64,000 nt of DNA from the NCBI GenBank assembly GCA_946186125.1, contig CAMHLZ010000006.1, positions 1 to 64,000 of the forward strand, written 5' to 3'. The stretch is from an uncultured Lachnospira sp. GTDB taxonomy: Bacteria > Bacillota > Clostridia > Lachnospirales > Lachnospiraceae. Within the stretch, counting starts at the first letter, position 1, and each line of letters starts with the position of its first letter. Positions 26,016 to 35,065 of this stretch are shown piece by piece. Below the pieces are notes generated by a model. The model was given only the letters and a program-made list of their open reading frames with translations. It searched no databases and was not told the DNA's origin. The translations under genes were made by a program, and so were the position numbers.

Positions 26016-27224
26016 ATGAGATTACCACAGATTATCAATAGTTTATTAGAAACAGACCTTTATAAATTCAGTATGGGGATGACTATTTATCATCAATTCC
26101 CATCATACAGAACAGTTTGGACATTTAAGTGCAGAAATACAGATGTACATTTTACTGCAGATATGGTACAGGAGATTAAAGAGCAGATAAAAGCATACTG
26201 TGAACTTAAATTTTCGGAAGACGAACTTTCGTATCTTGGAAATATCAAATGGTTAAAACCGGACTATGTAGATTTTTTAAGACTTTGGCATCCGGTATAT
26301 GATGACTTTACAATCACAGATAAAGCAGAATGTGGTCTTTCCATCGAAGCAAAGGGAACATGGGTTAATTCTTCGATGTATGAAATCCCGACACTTGCTA
26401 TTGTTAACGAAGTGTATTTTAGAATGGCATATGATTACGAAGATTTAATGGTATCATTCAGAGAACGATTAGATGAAAAATGCAGGAGACTTCGTGAGGA
26501 GGATATAAATCTTGGTACATTTTCAGAGTTCGGTTTAAGAAGACGCCTGTCTGCACAGGCTCAGGAACTGGCTGTAGAAAAACTTGTTGAAACATCAAAA
26601 GAGTGCAGTTCGACTTTTGTGGGAACTTCTAATGTATATCTGGCGAAAAAATATGGAATTAAGCCGGTGGGAACCATGGCTCACGAATATATTATGTGTG
26701 TCGGACAGGGAGATAATAAACATAATGCAGCATATTCAAACTGGTATGCATTAAATGCATGGATTAAAGAATACTCAGTACTTAACGGAATTGCACTTAC
26801 AGATACTGTTACAACAGATGTGTTCCTTAAAGATTTTCAGCTGACATTTGCAACCATGTTCAGCGGAGTGAGACATGATTCAGGAGACCCGTATGAATGG
26901 GGTGAAAAGATGATTAAGCATTATGAAAGTCTGGGAATAAATCCTAAGATGAAAACGCTGCTTTTTTCTGACAGTCTTGATTTTGACAGGGCAAGTGCTT
27001 TGTATGACAGGTTTAAGGACAGGATAAATACTGCGTTTGGAATAGGAACTTATCTTGCAAATGATACTAAAGTTCCGCCCCTTAATATTGTTATGAAGAC
27101 TACAGAGTGTAACGGACATCCGGTAGCAAAGATTTCAGATACTCCGGGAAAAGGAATGTGCAAAGATGCAGAGTATATTGAGTATCTCGAGAGGGCTTTG
27201 AAGTGGAGGATGGATAGAGAGTGA
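26016..27224 (+). CDS. pncB: nicotinate phosphoribosyltransferase
   Basis: Converts nicotinate and PRPP to nicotinate mononucleotide. 402 aa with typical N-terminus ETDLYKFSMGMTIYHQFP, substrate-site GTFSEFGLRRR, FVGTSNVYLAKKYG with GTMAHEYIM, and the PRPP-site FSGVRHDSGDP. Ribosome site TTGGAGGAAA, 19 bp after the ATPase remnant. With the Nudix/NrtR-like gene and nicotinamidase it forms an NAD salvage set. Confidence 0.95.
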   Translation: MRLPQIINSLLETDLYKFSMGMTIYHQFPSYRTVWTFKCRNTDVHFTADMVQEIKEQIKAYCELKFSEDELSYLGNIKWLKPDYVDFLRLWHPVYDDFTITDKAECGLSIEAKGTWVNSSMYEIPTLAIVNEVYFRMAYDYEDLMVSFRERLDEKCRRLREEDINLGTFSEFGLRRRLSAQAQELAVEKLVETSKECSSTFVGTSNVYLAKKYGIKPVGTMAHEYIMCVGQGDNKHNAAYSNWYALNAWIKEYSVLNGIALTDTVTTDVFLKDFQLTFATMFSGVRHDSGDPYEWGEKMIKHYESLGINPKMKTLLFSDSLDFDRASALYDRFKDRINTAFGIGTYLANDTKVPPLNIVMKTTECNGHPVAKISDTPGKGMCKDAEYIEYLERALKWRMDRE

Positions 27225-27273
27225 CAAATGTGAGATAATGATTTACGTGGATTAGTTTTATATGATATAATAT

Positions 27274-27395
27274 CCAAAATGTTGATTGGATATATGATTT
27301 TAATGCCCAAAATGTTGATGGAATACAGGATTTACATATCCAAAATGTTGATGAAGATACAATTTTTGGCATCCAAAATGTTGATGCGTTTAAAA
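27274..27395 (+). repeat. 33-bp tandem repeat array B, upstream of the intact DUF4143 ATPase
   Basis: The core CCAAAATGTTGAT starts at 27274, 27307, 27340 and 27373: exactly 33 bp apart. The ~19-bp segments between cores are all different, so this is a conserved-core/variable-spacer array rather than a simple duplication. The ATPase start (27442) follows 56 bp after the last core. Because 33 is a multiple of 3, one frame is open across the array, but its sequence (MLM at every unit) looks incidental. Confidence 0.88.
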
Positions 27396-27441
27396 TTACG
27401 TAAGTATAGCCTGCGTGATTCGGGTATCTGGAGGTGGATTT

Positions 27442-28746
27442 GTGTTAAAAAGAAAGGCATCAGAAGAAATAAAAAAATGGATTAAAAGAAAAGAAAAAAA
27501 GTGTCTGGTTGTGCAAGGTGCAAGGCAAACAGGAAAGACATATGTTATTGAGCGGTTTGCGGAAGAAAACTATGAGGAAATTGTGGAAATTAATTTTAAG
27601 GAAACAATTTCTGCAAAGGATGTTTTTGCAGGTGATTTGACCGTAGACGGCATGGTTATGGCACTTAGATTTCGTTTTCCTGAAAAGAAAATTCAACCTG
27701 GTAAAACATTGATATTTTTAGATGAGATACAGGAATGTGAAGAGGCAATCACTTCGCTTAAGTTTTGGGCAGTTGATAACAGATATGATGTTATTGCATC
27801 AGGGTCATTACTTGGTATTGATTATAAACGGGCATCTTCGTATCCGGTAGGTTATGTTGATTATCAGATGATGTATGGATTGGATTTTGAGGAATTCCTT
27901 TGGGCTATGGGGGTTAAAGATGAGATGGTAGAATCACTCTGTGAATTTTTGGATAGAAAAAAAGTAATTCCGGAGTCAGTTCATAAACAGATGATGAATT
28001 ATTACAGGCAGTTTATCGCAACAGGCGGTATGCCTGAAGTTGTACAAAATTATGTTAATAATAAGGATTTTAGAGATGTGGATTCTATTCAGAGAAATCT
28101 ATTGAAAGGCTACCAATATGATATTGCACACTATGCAACAGCTGAAGAAAAACTTAAAGCGGAAAAATGCTATCTTTCTCTGGCTAAACAGTTACTTGAT
28201 AAAGAAAATCACAAATTCCAGTACAAAGAGATTGAACATGGTGCAAGAGCACAAAAGTATTACTCAAGTATAGAATGGCTGCTGCGTTCAGACATGGTTC
28301 ATTTGTGCAGGCGCGTAACAGATATCAGGTATGATCTGGAGGATTATTCAAGAGATGATTTTTTCAGGGTGTACACGACAGATTTATCACTTGTAATTGC
28401 TATGAAAGATTTTTCGTTGAAGCAATATATAGTTGAAAATACACTGTCAGGAAATACAAAGGGCGGTTTATATGAATGCGCAATAGCTGACACACTCCAC
28501 AAAAAAGGATACCCATTGTATTTTTATAAAAATGATACAACAAAGAAAGAATTAGATTTCATTATACAAAAAGAAGGTCAGGTTATACCTATAGAAGTTA
28601 AAAGTGGAAATGCACGTGCAGATTCATTAAATAAAATAATGAAAAAAAAGAAATTAACTTTGGGATATAAGTTTGTTGATGGAAATATTGGTGTTAATGA
28701 AGATGGTGTTGTTACGTTGCCTTTGTATATGGCGACATTTATATAG
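27442..28746 (+). CDS. AAA_14 / DUF4143 ATPase (intact)
   Basis: 434 aa. GTG start at 27442, 7 nt after GGAGG. N-terminal AAA_14 domain with P-loop GARQTGKT near residue 26 and Walker B TLIFLDEIQE near 89, sensor-like ASGSLLG. The middle is a helical/winged-helix linker. The C-terminal DUF4143 ends with the PD-(D/E)XK-like KELDFIIQKEGQVIPIEVKSG. This family (COG1373) is widespread and often strain-specific; its function is not established. Array B lies upstream. The DUF3990 gene follows after 11 bp with an identical translation-start segment (GGAGGTGGATTTGTG). Confidence 0.88.
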   Translation: MLKRKASEEIKKWIKRKEKKCLVVQGARQTGKTYVIERFAEENYEEIVEINFKETISAKDVFAGDLTVDGMVMALRFRFPEKKIQPGKTLIFLDEIQECEEAITSLKFWAVDNRYDVIASGSLLGIDYKRASSYPVGYVDYQMMYGLDFEEFLWAMGVKDEMVESLCEFLDRKKVIPESVHKQMMNYYRQFIATGGMPEVVQNYVNNKDFRDVDSIQRNLLKGYQYDIAHYATAEEKLKAEKCYLSLAKQLLDKENHKFQYKEIEHGARAQKYYSSIEWLLRSDMVHLCRRVTDIRYDLEDYSRDDFFRVYTTDLSLVIAMKDFSLKQYIVENTLSGNTKGGLYECAIADTLHKKGYPLYFYKNDTTKKELDFIIQKEGQVIPIEVKSGNARADSLNKIMKKKKLTLGYKFVDGNIGVNEDGVVTLPLYMATFI

Positions 28747-28757
28747 GAGGTGGATTT

Positions 28758-29225
28758 GTGAATAAAATGTTATTATATCATGGAAGTGACACGGAATTTT
28801 TTTTTCCTGAAATAAGAAAAACAAAGTATACAAAAGATTTTTCATGGGGATTTTATTGCACAAATAATTTTGAACAAGCATATAAATGGGCTTATAGAAA
28901 ATCAAAAAAAGGAATTGTAAATATCTATTCTTATAATCCAAATGATGTACTTAATTTTTTGCGATTTGATAAAATGACGGATGAGTGGTTAGATTTTATT
29001 GGAAAATGTCGTGCAGGATATGTACACGATTATGATATTGTAGAGGGACCAATGGCAGATGACACAATTTGGAATTTTGTAAATGATTTTCTTGCAGGAA
29101 ATATAAGTAGAAAAGTATTCTGGGACTATGCAGAATTTAAACATCCGACGCATCAGATAAGCTTTCATACGCTGAGAGCACTTGACTGTTTGAAATTTGA
29201 GAGAGGTGAGAATGTAAATGGATGA
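28758..29225 (+). CDS. DUF3990 protein (ADP-ribosyltransferase-like fold, possible toxin)
   Basis: 155 aa. Shows the family pattern LYHGSDTEF, KDFSWGFYCTNNFEQAYKWA, LRFDKMTDEWLDFI, YDIVEGPMADD and HQISFHTLRALDCLKF. DUF3990 proteins are thought to share the ART/RES fold and are often encoded beside DUF3791 partners, which suggests a toxin-antitoxin or NAD-dependent modifier. This is family context, not proof. GTG start at 28758 after GGAGGTGG. The stop overlaps the next gene by 8 bp. Confidence 0.75.
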   Translation: MNKMLLYHGSDTEFFFPEIRKTKYTKDFSWGFYCTNNFEQAYKWAYRKSKKGIVNIYSYNPNDVLNFLRFDKMTDEWLDFIGKCRAGYVHDYDIVEGPMADDTIWNFVNDFLAGNISRKVFWDYAEFKHPTHQISFHTLRALDCLKFERGENVNG

Positions 29226-29661
29226 TAAGAGAAAAGATGATGTTTTTTACGTATGTACATTGATAGAATATATATCAAGAGAAACACATAATCACAGGAA
29301 AGATGTTATTTCATGTTTTAATAAAAATGATTTAACCAGACAATTAAGAGTAGCAGAATTAAATCATTGCCTGTCTTTTGGACAGGTTTCAGACGAGCTT
29401 ATAGAAGAGTATAATATATCTAATGGAGACTATGATACAGTGGCAGAATGTAAATATACAGTTCCTTCAGTAACATCAATTGGGAGAGTATATCAGATGC
29501 TTGTATTGTCTGTATACAAGGATGATGATGTTGAGCAGGCGATAATAGATGTATTCTCATCTTTTATAAGTGATGAGATATCTGAGTTTAACTCAAACGT
29601 TTATTACAGTAATCCTGATTATTTAAGATGCTCATATCTGGAGGGAAGAATGCTTGAGTAA
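29218..29661 (+). CDS. DUF3791-like partner of the DUF3990 protein
   Basis: 147 aa. The first ~65 residues (FYVCTLIEYISRETHNHRKD through LIEEYNI) resemble DUF3791, the small protein commonly found next to DUF3990. The remaining ~80 residues are an extra domain I do not recognise. The 8-bp overlap with the upstream gene implies translational coupling, as in toxin-antitoxin pairs. Antitoxin role is inference. Confidence 0.6.
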   Translation: MDDKRKDDVFYVCTLIEYISRETHNHRKDVISCFNKNDLTRQLRVAELNHCLSFGQVSDELIEEYNISNGDYDTVAECKYTVPSVTSIGRVYQMLVLSVYKDDDVEQAIIDVFSSFISDEISEFNSNVYYSNPDYLRCSYLEGRMLE

Positions 29662-30094
29662 CGACAAAAAATATATATAAAGCATATTGCAAAATGTCCC
29701 TTCGGTTCGTTACTATAATTAACGAAAATTTATACTTGAAAACGATGTGTCTATGTGTTGCATTGGATATGAAAAGAAAAAATCGCCCACAAGATGGGTT
29801 GACCAATAGTTTTGATAGAAAATCCACCCTGTATTATCCAAAGTATTGGGATGGTTTTTCTATGTATTAGAACATTAGTGACAAATCAAATAAATGAACT
29901 CTCGGAATCATGAGTAGCCCCAAAGTGGCATGATAGTATGTAGGATTATGCTGTGTAACTGTTCTATTGTTTACACAGCTGTTTTTATTTGACGTGTGAC
30001 AAAAAACAATATATAATAGAACGTAAATATATTACGAGCGGCAAACAAAAATGCAAAACAATAAACATGACATAGAAGAAAGGGGAGAAACAAG
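29662..30094 (+). other. non-coding gap with several hairpins
   Basis: 433 bp without a credible gene. Contains TTCGTTA/TAACGAA around 29706-29726, a stretch of paired GATGG/CCATC-like segments at 29785-29855, and a terminator-like stem CTGTGTAA/TTACACAG followed by TTTTTA at about 29950-29988. GGGGAG at the end is the ribosome site of the next gene. I cannot assign an RNA family. Confidence 0.4.
29950..29988 (+). terminator. terminator-like hairpin
   Basis: CTGTGTAA pairs with TTACACAG across a ~12-nt loop, followed by CTGTTTTTAT. It would end transcription from the DUF3990/DUF3791 pair. Confidence 0.6.
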
Positions 30095-30901
30095 TTGAGA
30101 ATTATAAAGGAAAAACAAAATCTTACTTATTTACAGTGGTCTCATATTAGAAGTTCCAGTGGGACTGCCGGAAGTTTTTTAAAGTCAGAATCAATTTTGA
30201 ACCGAAAAAAAACATATTATAAACTGTCAAATTTTGATCCACTAAATGGAGTTATAGGACATGAGTGTATAAATGAAATCATAGTGGATAGATTGTTGAC
30301 ATTATTAGGGGTAGAACATTTAAATTATGAGTTGATTAATGCTGATATTGAAATAGAAAATCATGTATATAGTGCTTATATATGTTCATCTTTAGATTTT
30401 AAAGAAAGTGGAGAAAGCAAAATAGCTATAGAGGATTTTTATAGGACAAATGCTTGTAAAGGGGAATCACATTATGATTTTTGTAAACGTTTTCAGTGGC
30501 AAAAATATGTAGATACAATGCTCGCTGTTGATTATATCATTCTTAACAGGGACAGGCACGGTGCTAATATTGAAGTGTTAAGAAATTCAAGAACACATAC
30601 CCTTAGAATTGCACCACTGTTTGATCATGGATTATCTTTGCTTTGTTCCTGTTTTACTGATGAGGATGCCATGAAATTTGATATCTATGAGGATAAACGA
30701 TGTCAGAATTTTATTGGTGGATATTCATGTTATGAAAATTTGAAACTGATTAAAAATAAAAGAGATATTTTTCTTAATCAATTACACCAATCGGACAGAC
30801 AATTTATATTTGATGGTTTAGAAGATGTCTTATCAGAGACTTTTATAGATAGAATATGGAATATGATTTATGGAAGGTATGAGATTTATGAAAATTTATG
30901 A
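30095..30901 (+). CDS. HipA/CtkA-like protein kinase domain protein
   Basis: 268 aa, TTG start with AAGGGGAG upstream. The C-terminal half has kinase motifs of the HipA type: DYIILNRDRHGANIE (catalytic loop with Asp and Asn) and IAPLFDHGLSLL (metal-binding DxG, here DHG). The N-terminus YYKLSNFDP... is the usual ATP-lobe start. It overlaps the next gene, which has a C-terminal HTH-like region, giving a two-gene unit like hip-type toxin-antitoxins or regulators. No Ser-loop autophosphorylation motif is obvious. Target unknown. Confidence 0.7.
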   Translation: MRIIKEKQNLTYLQWSHIRSSSGTAGSFLKSESILNRKKTYYKLSNFDPLNGVIGHECINEIIVDRLLTLLGVEHLNYELINADIEIENHVYSAYICSSLDFKESGESKIAIEDFYRTNACKGESHYDFCKRFQWQKYVDTMLAVDYIILNRDRHGANIEVLRNSRTHTLRIAPLFDHGLSLLCSCFTDEDAMKFDIYEDKRCQNFIGGYSCYENLKLIKNKRDIFLNQLHQSDRQFIFDGLEDVLSETFIDRIWNMIYGRYEIYENL

Positions 30902-31685
30902 GATAATAGATTTTGAAAATAAATTTTCAATCGGTGTTCTAATTTACTATGAAAAGAAAAAACAGTTCATCATTGAACTTCAGGATTATTTGGACGAGTG
31001 GACAGCACCATTACTTTTTAGCGCTTTGGTGAAAAAGAATATATATACAATCCCAAGAGAGCTGAGTCGTTTATGGGTACAGGAAAGAATTATTCCAAGA
31101 GACAGACAAAATATTGGTGATATACTAAAAAATCATGGATTAGAATCATACGATGAGATGAAATTTTTAGAGATTTCCCGGGGAAAATGTTCTCAGGATT
31201 ACTTATATATCAAAAGAATCGATAGATTACCGAACTATGCCGCTCACAGAAGAAAAAAGAATGTGTTAGAGTGTTTTCCGTGCAATAATAGGGAACTGAT
31301 ATGTTTTTTTATGGATGATGTAGTGAAAAAAATTAATTTAAATGATATATCTAATGAAGAAGGGGTTGATAAAATACTAGAGTTTGACCAGTTATATCAG
31401 TCTTGTATGGTTGGACCGGGAGGATACTGTGTCACGTTCAATGATTCAATTGATATTGCAGCGGGGACTCTTTATGATGCTGGTCAGGTAATACCGCTCT
31501 CGAGAGATGATTTTGTAAATTTTGCAAATAAAAATCTGTTGGACACTACGGAATGCTGTGAGTTGTTGGAGTGTTCCAGACAGAATATCGGGTATATGGC
31601 AAAAAAACAGCATATCACACCTGTCAAGGAAAATGTGAAGGGTAACCTTTATCTGAGGGGAGATATTCAAAAAAATATGTGGTAG
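30888..31685 (+). CDS. partner protein of the HipA-like kinase
   Basis: 265 aa from ATG 30888, the last of three closely spaced in-frame ATGs (30870, 30879, 30888), with GGAAGG at 30871-30876. N-terminal ~70 residues contain MKIYEIIDFENKFSIGVLIYYE. The C-terminus (TTECCELLECSRQNIGYMAKKQ) looks like an excisionase/MerR-type HTH. It overlaps the kinase gene by 14 bp. I infer a regulator or antitoxin that pairs with the kinase; the family is not recognised. Confidence 0.5.
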   Translation: MKIYEIIDFENKFSIGVLIYYEKKKQFIIELQDYLDEWTAPLLFSALVKKNIYTIPRELSRLWVQERIIPRDRQNIGDILKNHGLESYDEMKFLEISRGKCSQDYLYIKRIDRLPNYAAHRRKKNVLECFPCNNRELICFFMDDVVKKINLNDISNEEGVDKILEFDQLYQSCMVGPGGYCVTFNDSIDIAAGTLYDAGQVIPLSRDDFVNFANKNLLDTTECCELLECSRQNIGYMAKKQHITPVKENVKGNLYLRGDIQKNMW

Positions 31686-31704
31686 TCTTGTGTAAAGCAA
31701 TAAT

Positions 31705-31778
31705 TGACGTTAAATGTGACTGTTTTGTTTTTTTTATACAAAAAAAGCAGAAAATAGACATTTGACGTCATTTTTTTT
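31705..31778 (+). terminator. long terminator after the kinase pair
   Basis: Nested stems: outer TGACGT(T)AAATGT with ACATTT(G)ACGTCA, inner CTG...TTTTGTTTTTTT with CAAAAAAA...CAG, followed by eight T. Confidence 0.8.
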
Positions 31779-31910
31779 CATAAATACAATACAATGATAT
31801 AATCATATTGTGAATAACATATATGACAGCTCGAGCAAAAAACATGTATTCAACAAAACTTTGCACAAACATTCATTTTTCTATGAATATTTGAAGGAGA
31901 TATATGGTAC

Positions 31911-32711
31911 ATGAAAAAAATATTTCAAATAGCAGCAGTCTTATTTTTTTGTTATTATTTATTGCTATTGTTCTGGGATTATTCGAATTTGCTGGAGAAT
32001 ACCCTGAATAAGGATGTAATCAAAGTTGAAATGACAAACAATTCTGAGATAACTAACCAGAAATATATAGAGAAGATAAAAAATATTTGTAAAGAAACTG
32101 ATACTAGTCTTTACTATAGAATGTACAATAAAAAAACAATGACATATTATATAGTAGACGAAAATCATAATTTTTTTGAGATGAATCTAAATGAAAAATT
32201 AGATAGAAATCAGTATCTTACTACAAAAGGAACTAAAGGTCATCAAATGAATTATATTTGCATAAATAAAGTTTGTGAATTGCGAAACATTGATGAAATA
32301 AGAGAGTACAAATTAGATGCGGCTACATTTTATGTTAAGACAAAAAATTATAATGCATTTGACGATTGTTGTGAAAAAAATGGTATTTCATTAGAAAAAC
32401 TTGAAATGACAACAACAAGATTAAGTGCAGTTAACTTTGAGAATATGATGATAGCGGTGGCGTTGATGGCGTTGGTATTCATTATGTACAATTTATCAAT
32501 TAAACGAAATGTATTCATTAGAAGAATGAGTGGTTTTAGTGATGTTGACAACTTTTTTTATTCTATGAAGAAAGAGATAAAGTTAATTGGGATTCCCTGT
32601 GCATGCTTGTTTGTGACAGCATGTGCGATAATGGCTATTTTTTACCCACGAATGGTGGTTAGTTTTATGGAGTTGTATAGATGGGGAGAATTTGATAATA
32701 TTATTAGCTAA
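31911..32711 (+). CDS. membrane protein, possibly truncated bacteriocin-associated type
   Basis: 266 aa. Helix 1 at residues ~5-25, a ~150-residue extracytoplasmic part, helix 2 at ~180-200, then a helix near 226-246. The stretch NLSIKRNVFIRRMSGFSDVDNFFYSM, just after helix 2, recalls the permease-like core of bacteriocin-associated integral membrane proteins, which are usually more than 600 aa. If so, this is an N-terminal part. No ABC ATPase is adjacent. GAAGGAGA lies upstream. Family assignment is tentative. Confidence 0.4.
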   Translation: MKKIFQIAAVLFFCYYLLLLFWDYSNLLENTLNKDVIKVEMTNNSEITNQKYIEKIKNICKETDTSLYYRMYNKKTMTYYIVDENHNFFEMNLNEKLDRNQYLTTKGTKGHQMNYICINKVCELRNIDEIREYKLDAATFYVKTKNYNAFDDCCEKNGISLEKLEMTTTRLSAVNFENMMIAVALMALVFIMYNLSIKRNVFIRRMSGFSDVDNFFYSMKKEIKLIGIPCACLFVTACAIMAIFYPRMVVSFMELYRWGEFDNIIS

Positions 32712-32768
32712 AGAGGGAAAATAAAGCAGACAGAAATTGAGAATGTAGGAAAGGAGATGGAAAGCTAA

Positions 32769-33069
32769 ATTCAGAAAAAGGGAGCGAAGAGAAAGGGAAA
32801 TCCTATCACTGCAACCTATGCAGTTGAAGGCGATACAATTGATATAGAATTGCTTATGCCGATAGACGTAAGTGTTGATTCTTCAGATAAATTTGTTTTA
32901 AAAAATAAAATTAAAATAGTTAATGCTGTGGTTGTTGCCTTTAAGGGGCATCCTATGAGGTTACAGGACGCATGTGGCAGATTGAATCAGTACATAGCAG
33001 ACGGATATGTTAAATCCAGACAATACAGAAGTAGACGTATATGTGGGAATAAGTTCTAATATATTATAA
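32769..33069 (+). pseudogene. fragment of a GyrI-like effector-binding domain
   Basis: The frame without start reads TYAVEGDTIDIELLMPIDV and KIVNAVVVAFKGHPMRLQDA, the pattern of the GyrI-like/AraC effector-binding domain found at the end of MerR-type regulators. Near 33012 the frame shifts; the neighbouring frame continues NPDNTEVDVYVGISSN to TAA 33067-33069, the expected end of the domain. N-terminal HTH part missing. Confidence 0.65.
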
Positions 33070-33260
33070 TTCACGTTATAAATCAGATTTGCAAAAAGTG
33101 ATTTCCCTGCAAACTGTTTTATATAAAAATGGGATGCTAATATAATTCGCGAAAACCATCAGTGTCCCCAAAGATAGCACTTTTGAAAAAGCACCCGGGT
33201 AGAGTATATCGTTTTTTCAATTTCGTGTAAACCAAAATACAATAAAAGTAGAAAAAAACA

Positions 33261-34178
33261 GTGAATAGAATAATAAAGTCAGTTACAGTAATACTTGCGA
33301 TATGTGTCTATTTTTTTGTAATTTGATTTGCGTAAAAGCAGATAATTATAAATCATGGAATAATATGTCTGCAGATAAAAAAATCAGATTATTGAAAAAT
33401 TAATGACAGATGTTGAGCGTGCAAAGACAACAGGAGATATTAAGAATTTCAATAAAAAAATTGAATCAAAACAATTAAATGTTTTAGAAGGTAAAACATA
33501 CGAAGAAATAGAGTCGCTATTAAATAATAGTTATTGTGGAAATAAATCAGAAAATACGGAAGGCGGAATAATATCTGATCCAGTCGATTATCTGAGAAGT
33601 ACGGTTGGTAAGAAAAAAGATTCATATAAAGTTGTGGAAAGTAAGGATTGTACATGGAGTACTTATTATAATATGGATGAGTTTAGAAAAGAAGAGAACA
33701 ATTGTACTTTGACGGCACTAACTAATGTTATGGGGTGTTTTAAAAATATAGGTTATAATCAAATTCCGGATGGAAAAGAGTTATATGATTTGATAGAAAA
33801 AAGAGCAAAAAAATTGGGATACAAATCGAGTAAAGGTCTCTCGGTAACTAAAAACAATAATTTAGTTATTGATACATGGAGAAAGGGCATGGACTATCCA
33901 GATGGTAAAGGGAAAAATGATTATTTGTGGACAAAAAAACATTAATATCACAAATTAAAAAAAATAGGCCTTATATGTTTTCATTAGCAACTGGTCAGTA
34001 TAGCGATCATACAGTTGCAGTGTTAGGATATGAAGTATATAAGAATACTCGAACTGAAAAAGAGTATACTTTTCTAAAAGTTGCAGATGGTTGGTCGTAT
34101 GGATTGAGATATATGTCGCTAAGCGAGTCATATATAGGATGTCAGACTACGATTGTGCCGCCTTCAAAAGTAGAATAA
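33261..34178 (+). pseudogene. secreted C39-like cysteine protease gene broken by several frameshifts
   Basis: A likely signal peptide (GTG 33261, MNRIIKSVTVILAICVYFF) shifts frame at a T7 run (33311-33317), continues as NLICVKADNYKSWNNMSADK, shifts again at an A5 run near 33395, then runs 33403-33945 with NNCTLTALTNVMGC (candidate catalytic Cys). It shifts a third time at an A7 run near 33934 and ends 34178 with DHTVAVLGYEV (His) and KVADGW. Each shift is repaired by adding one A or T. The restored protein (~300 aa) resembles peptidase C39-like secreted proteins. Either decayed or phase-variable at homopolymers. Confidence 0.65.
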
Positions 34179-34289
34179 TTGGTTAAATATGATATTGACA
34201 TTTTAGTTATATATATTAACATATAAAAGAGGTTACAATTTTTATGTAAGTTTTTTAGTTGAAAATGAATGATAATAGGAGGATATAAT

Positions 34290-34544
34290 ATGTTTTCAAA
34301 TGGAATTATTGTAGGAAGTGTAGCAGTTGTTATTGTATTGGCTATAGTAGCGTTAATTAGTATTAAAAAATCAAATATAAAAAAAGGGTTTTCTGTCTCA
34401 CTTGTACTAGTAGGAATTATATTTGTTTTGTTGGGAGCATATTTAGTTAGAATGTATTCATGGAGAATAATTGCATATGCTTTTATTAGCGTTGGAATAA
34501 TTGTAATTCTTGGAACCAGTGTTGCTGCAAAGAGAATAAAATAA
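34290..34544 (+). CDS. small membrane protein with three helices
   Basis: 84 aa, ATG 34290 with a strong AGGAGG 8 nt upstream. Helices at ~4-25, ~34-54 and ~58-78, with basic residues between. No family recognised. It follows the broken C39-like gene and is followed by a terminator. It could be an immunity or accessory protein; no evidence beyond position. Confidence 0.6.
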   Translation: MFSNGIIVGSVAVVIVLAIVALISIKKSNIKKGFSVSLVLVGIIFVLLGAYLVRMYSWRIIAYAFISVGIIVILGTSVAAKRIK

Positions 34545-34564
34545 AACATCACATAAAAATAATT

Positions 34565-34603
34565 GTGCTGTCGCTTTAAATTTAGTGATAGCACTGTTTT
34601 TTT
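34565..34603 (+). terminator. terminator of the small membrane protein gene
   Basis: GTGCTGTCGCT pairs with AGTGATAGCAC (two G-T pairs) across an A/T loop, followed by seven or more T. Confidence 0.8.
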
Positions 34604-34656
34604 ACACATATTTTAAGTGATGTCTGCTTAGGACAAAATAAAAGTATTATAAAACA

Positions 34657-34896
34657 TTGAAAATACTGTGTTTTAAGTCTTTTGCTGTTTCGCACTTAGG
34701 AAGAACGTCATCAATAGTAGAGCAGATTTTAAATAAACCATATAAAGAATAACAAATAAAAAAACACTTCGTAAAAATGGGAGTTGACGGATTAACCCCA
34801 AAAAGCTGTGTGGCATTTTTTCACGAGGTACCTGTTCCGGAGAAATTGAAAAAGCTGGAAGCGGATTTACTAAATGTAGAAAAAACAAAATTTTAA
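34657..34896 (+). pseudogene. fragment of an unrecognised protein with an internal stop
   Basis: One frame reads SFAVSHLGRTSSIVEQIL, a TAA at 34750-34752, then VKMGVDGLTPKSCVAFF and VPVPEKLKKLEADLLNVEK to TAA at 34894-34896. Codon pattern looks like former coding sequence. Family not recognised; no start. Confidence 0.4.
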
Positions 34897-34944
34897 AATC
34901 ATTGTTTATGATAAAATGGATGCTATAATATTTGTATATTATTA

Positions 34945-34987
34945 GCGGAGGTTATAAATATTAAGCATAGAATATACCGCCTTTTTA
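34945..34987 (+). terminator. terminator-like hairpin
   Basis: GCGGAGGTTATA and TATACCGCC can pair imperfectly and are followed by TTTTTATA. It lies between gene remnants. Confidence 0.45.
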
Positions 34988-35065
34988 TAAATAATTAACA
35001 TGTTAATATTAGTATATAATTCAGAATAAGTCAAATAAACAAAAATTTCAGAAGAAGGTGATCAT

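Noticed and set aside
27274..27395. CRISPR array or short protein-coding repeat
   Set aside because: Cores of 13 bp with ~19-bp variable spacers and four copies are too short for CRISPR. The open frame across it is a by-product of the 33-bp period and has no ribosome site.
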